From positions 1 to 6,227 of the forward strand of contig CACXCY010000180.1 of NCBI GenBank assembly GCA_902766265.1: 6,227 nt of DNA, read 5' to 3'. The DNA comes from an uncultured Bacteroidota bacterium. Its GTDB lineage: Bacteria; Bacteroidota; Bacteroidia; Bacteroidales; P3. The translations under genes and the position numbers were made by a program. The notes below the pieces were generated by a model. The model was not told the origin of the DNA, did not search any database, and saw only the letters and a list, made by a program, of their open reading frames with translations. Shown one piece after another: positions 6,059 through 6,227 of this stretch. Position 1 is the first letter of the stretch, and each line of letters begins with the position of its first letter.

Positions 6059-6064
6059 TAAAGA

Positions 6065-6080
6065 TAGGAATATATTCCTA
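6065..6080. repeat. Perfect 16-base palindrome TAGGAATATATTCCTA
   Basis: A perfect palindrome with no spacer, about 45-60 bases upstream of the expected minus-strand start point. ATATTCCTAAC at 6072-6082, covering its right half, recurs at 6126-6136. Both properties suggest a binding site for a dimeric regulator; no regulator is identified. Confidence 0.5.
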
Positions 6081-6227
6081 ACTCATAATTAACTGGTTAT
6101 ATACGAACGGTTACCGATTGGCGCGATATTCCTAACCGAGCCCGCCGACCAACAAAACGCCCCGTTAAGCAACATCGAATTGTGAGAATTTGGAGCCAGA
6201 CCTTGGCCCCCCCCCAGCCCCCCCCCC

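Larger units (their letters stand above)
5858..6227. other. 370-base stretch without a convincing gene
   Basis: After the ZIP stop codon no + strand reading frame with credible composition or start is visible; the longest one begins at a TTG (5873) and looks spurious. The stretch instead holds a minus-strand promoter candidate (6027-6057), two inverted repeats (6041-6058 and 6065-6080), an 11-base direct repeat, a triplicated GGTTGGT motif at 5953-5985, a short minus-strand hydrophobic reading frame from ATG 5952, and two C-runs at the very end. No strong rho-independent terminator for the ZIP gene was found. Confidence 0.6.

Noticed and set aside
5873..6061. 62-codon + strand frame after the ZIP gene
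   Set aside because: It has a TTG start without a leader, and it is the complement of the minus-strand promoter and leader; there is no recognisable domain.
1..6227. CRISPR array, tRNA, rRNA, insertion sequence or integrase attachment site
   Set aside because: No regularly spaced repeats, cloverleaf, transposase motifs or terminal repeats were seen on either strand.

Overview
The window looks like a contig from a member of the Bacteroidales (Bacteroides/Prevotella-like gut or oral anaerobe). The evidence is a HmuY-type lipoprotein next to a TonB-dependent receptor with an N-terminal CarboxypepD_reg-like domain, a calycin-like lipoprotein, a DUF4491 protein, A-rich rather than Shine-Dalgarno leaders, and a Bacteroidetes-type promoter (TAnnTTTG) near the right end. 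All identifications come from reading the sequence; no database search was possible.

Layout. All convincing genes are on the + strand. Bases 2-366 hold the C-terminal part of a class I SAM-dependent methyltransferase that is cut by the window start and carries a one-base frameshift near 149. Then come a small four-helix membrane protein of unknown family (392-790), a probable MptD/Trep_Strep-family ECF transporter S component (783-1358), a calycin-like lipoprotein (1423-1866), a HmuY-family lipoprotein (1867-2529) and a HmuR-like TonB-dependent receptor (2526-4679, apparent TTG start). Gaps are short or absent: genes overlap at 783-790 and 2526-2529 and abut at 1866/1867, so this is probably one operon whose promoter lies left of the window. 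After a 129-base gap with a weak promoter candidate, a second unit encodes a DUF4491 membrane protein (4809-5099) and a GufA-type ZIP metal transporter (5096-5857) joined by an ATGA overlap.

How the genes may work together. Surface lipoproteins (HmuY-like, calycin-like) could capture a ligand, the receptor would move it across the outer membrane using TonB, and the MptD-like S component could bind it at the inner membrane. The ligand is plausibly heme, a porphyrin or another tetrapyrrole or metal complex. The receptor lacks histidine at both places where characterised heme receptors carry an axial ligand, and the segment between FRAP and NADL is methionine-rich. This suggests a different coordination mode or a different ligand. 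No EcfT or EcfA gene is in the window. The following ZIP gene adds divalent-metal transport.

Bases 5858-6227 contain no convincing + strand gene. They hold a good minus-strand promoter, two inverted repeats upstream of it, a triplicated GGTTGGT motif, and a short hydrophobic minus-strand reading frame of uncertain reality. The last 21 bases are almost pure C and look like a low-quality contig end.
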